A model generated the notes under the pieces. The model ran no database searches. It was not told where the DNA came from and was given only the letters and a program-made list of their open reading frames with translations. From Pseudooceanicola spongiae (GTDB lineage: Bacteria; Pseudomonadota; Alphaproteobacteria; Rhodobacterales; Rhodobacteraceae): 64,000 nucleotides of DNA. Within the stretch, counting starts at the first letter, position 1. Each line of letters starts with the position of its first letter. The translations under genes were made by a program, and so were the position numbers. Below are positions 63,451-64,000 of this stretch, in pieces. The stretch is from contig NZ_CP045201.1 of assembly GCF_014899185.1 (NCBI RefSeq), positions 4,255,501 to 4,319,500 of the forward strand, read 5' to 3'.

Positions 63451-64000
63451 TCACGCATGCGCCACCTCCAGCCCGTGCGCGCCGCCCATCATCAGGCCGA
63501 TCTCTTCCATGCTCAGCCCCTTGGCGGGCCGGATCTCCGACAGACGCCCCTCGTTCAGCGCCGCGAAATTGTCCGCAACCTCCATCAGCTCGTCCAGATC
63601 CTGGCTGATCACCACGATCGCCGCGCCACCCACGGCCAGGTCCAGCAAGGCCTGCCGGATCACCGCCGCAGCCGAGGCATCGACCCCCCAGGTCGGCTGG
63701 TTCACCACCAGCACATCTGGGCGTTGCATGACCTCGCGGCCAATGACGAATTTCTGCAGGTTGCCCCCGGAAAGCGCCCGCGCTGCCGTCTCCGGCCCCG
63801 GGGTGCGCACATCGAAACGCTTGATGATCGCCTCGGCAAAGCTCTTCGCCTTGCCCCATTTCAGAAACCCGTTCTGCATCAGCGCTTCGCGCTCGGCGCC
63901 GGTCAGCAGGGCGTTCTCGGTCAGGCTCATATTCGGCGCCGCCGCATGGCCCAGACGTTCCTCGGGCGCCGTCAGCAACCCCATCTTGCGCCGCGCGCCG
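63451..64000 (-). CDS. BMP-type ABC transporter ATP-binding protein (C-terminal part)
   Basis: The window ends inside this gene; only about 183 C-terminal residues are present. Visible: ABC signature ALSGGNLQKF, the Walker B region VLVVNQPTWGVDASAAA and a D-loop, and the H-loop position in VISQDLDEL, where Gln stands in place of the usual His. These are features of the second nucleotide-binding domain of two-domain sugar/nucleoside ABC ATPases. The preceding half lies beyond 64000. Its 3' end is 81 bp before the permease gene. Confidence 0.9.
   Translation of the reverse strand, partial: GARRKMGLLTAPEERLGHAAAPNMSLTENALLTGAEREALMQNGFLKWGKAKSFAEAIIKRFDVRTPGPETAARALSGGNLQKFVIGREVMQRPDVLVVNQPTWGVDASAAAVIRQALLDLAVGGAAIVVISQDLDELMEVADNFAALNEGRLSEIRPAKGLSMEEIGLMMGGAHGLEVAHA

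Overview
The window reads as chromosomal DNA of a marine alphaproteobacterium in the Rhodobacteraceae (Roseobacter/Rhodobacter group). The evidence is high GC, an sdhCDAB / sucCD / sucAB / mdh / mch / mcl2 neighbourhood like that of Rhodobacter sphaeroides, an argH-small lipoprotein-lysA block, an ftsEX locus with a divergent zinc-ribbon gene, and small families typical of the group (DUF6473, DUF1989, DUF805, DUF465, TIGR02302). I saw no phage, transposase, CRISPR array, rRNA or tRNA. Nearly all of it is core metabolism rather than an accessory island.

Layout. 1-4.1 kb: greA, a membrane protein, a long-chain polyprenyl diphosphate synthase, a DUF2007 protein, a TrmN6-like methyltransferase and a DUF465 protein. 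4.5-6.6 kb: phbB and phbA on the minus strand. 6.7-8.9 kb: an EAL protein, tag and a TlpA-like thioredoxin. 8.9-14.7 kb: argH, an LptM-like lipoprotein, a small membrane protein, lysA and TIGR02302. 14.8-20.3 kb: zinc-ribbon protein, ftsEX, an acyltransferase, a PPOX flavoprotein, an exported intradiol dioxygenase and a glycosyltransferase. 20.4-32 kb (minus strand): lpd, two MAPEG proteins, a membrane protein, sucB, sucA, DUF805, sucD, sucC and mdh. 32.9-39.3 kb (plus strand): mcl2, NnrU family, DUF1737, mch and sdhCDAB. 39.4-45.4 kb: small proteins, an ornithine decarboxylase-like gene behind a structured leader, DUF1989, aldo/keto reductase, a beta-barrel-like protein and acyP. 45.4-53.5 kb: ecm and ccr (divergent), two paralogous small proteins, a RecD-like helicase, hbd and DUF6473. 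53.6-64 kb: etfBA, a DMGDH-like flavoprotein, an HNH gene broken by one stop codon, a DadA-like oxidase and a BMP-type ABC importer that runs off the window.

How it works together. The window holds most of the TCA cycle from 2-oxoglutarate to oxaloacetate except fumarase, plus many steps of the ethylmalonyl-CoA pathway for acetyl-CoA assimilation: phbA, phbB or hbd, ccr, ecm, mch and mcl2. ETF could take electrons from the acyl-CoA dehydrogenase step and from the DMGDH-like enzyme.

Main new observations. (1) The same paired operator, two copies of the 10-bp palindrome TGTGATCACA exactly 21 bp apart centre to centre, lies upstream of both sucCD and sdhCDAB. (2) A dispersed intergenic element made of four 11-bp units (consensus GTCGGTATcnn) occurs at three places. 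(3) A second dispersed family of GC hairpins ends in a CCCCCgnrtATTT-like tail. (4) A structured leader consistent with the alphaproteobacterial speF RNA precedes the decarboxylase. (5) An HNH gene is interrupted by a single in-frame TGA. Protein family assignments rest on motif recognition by eye; no database search was run.
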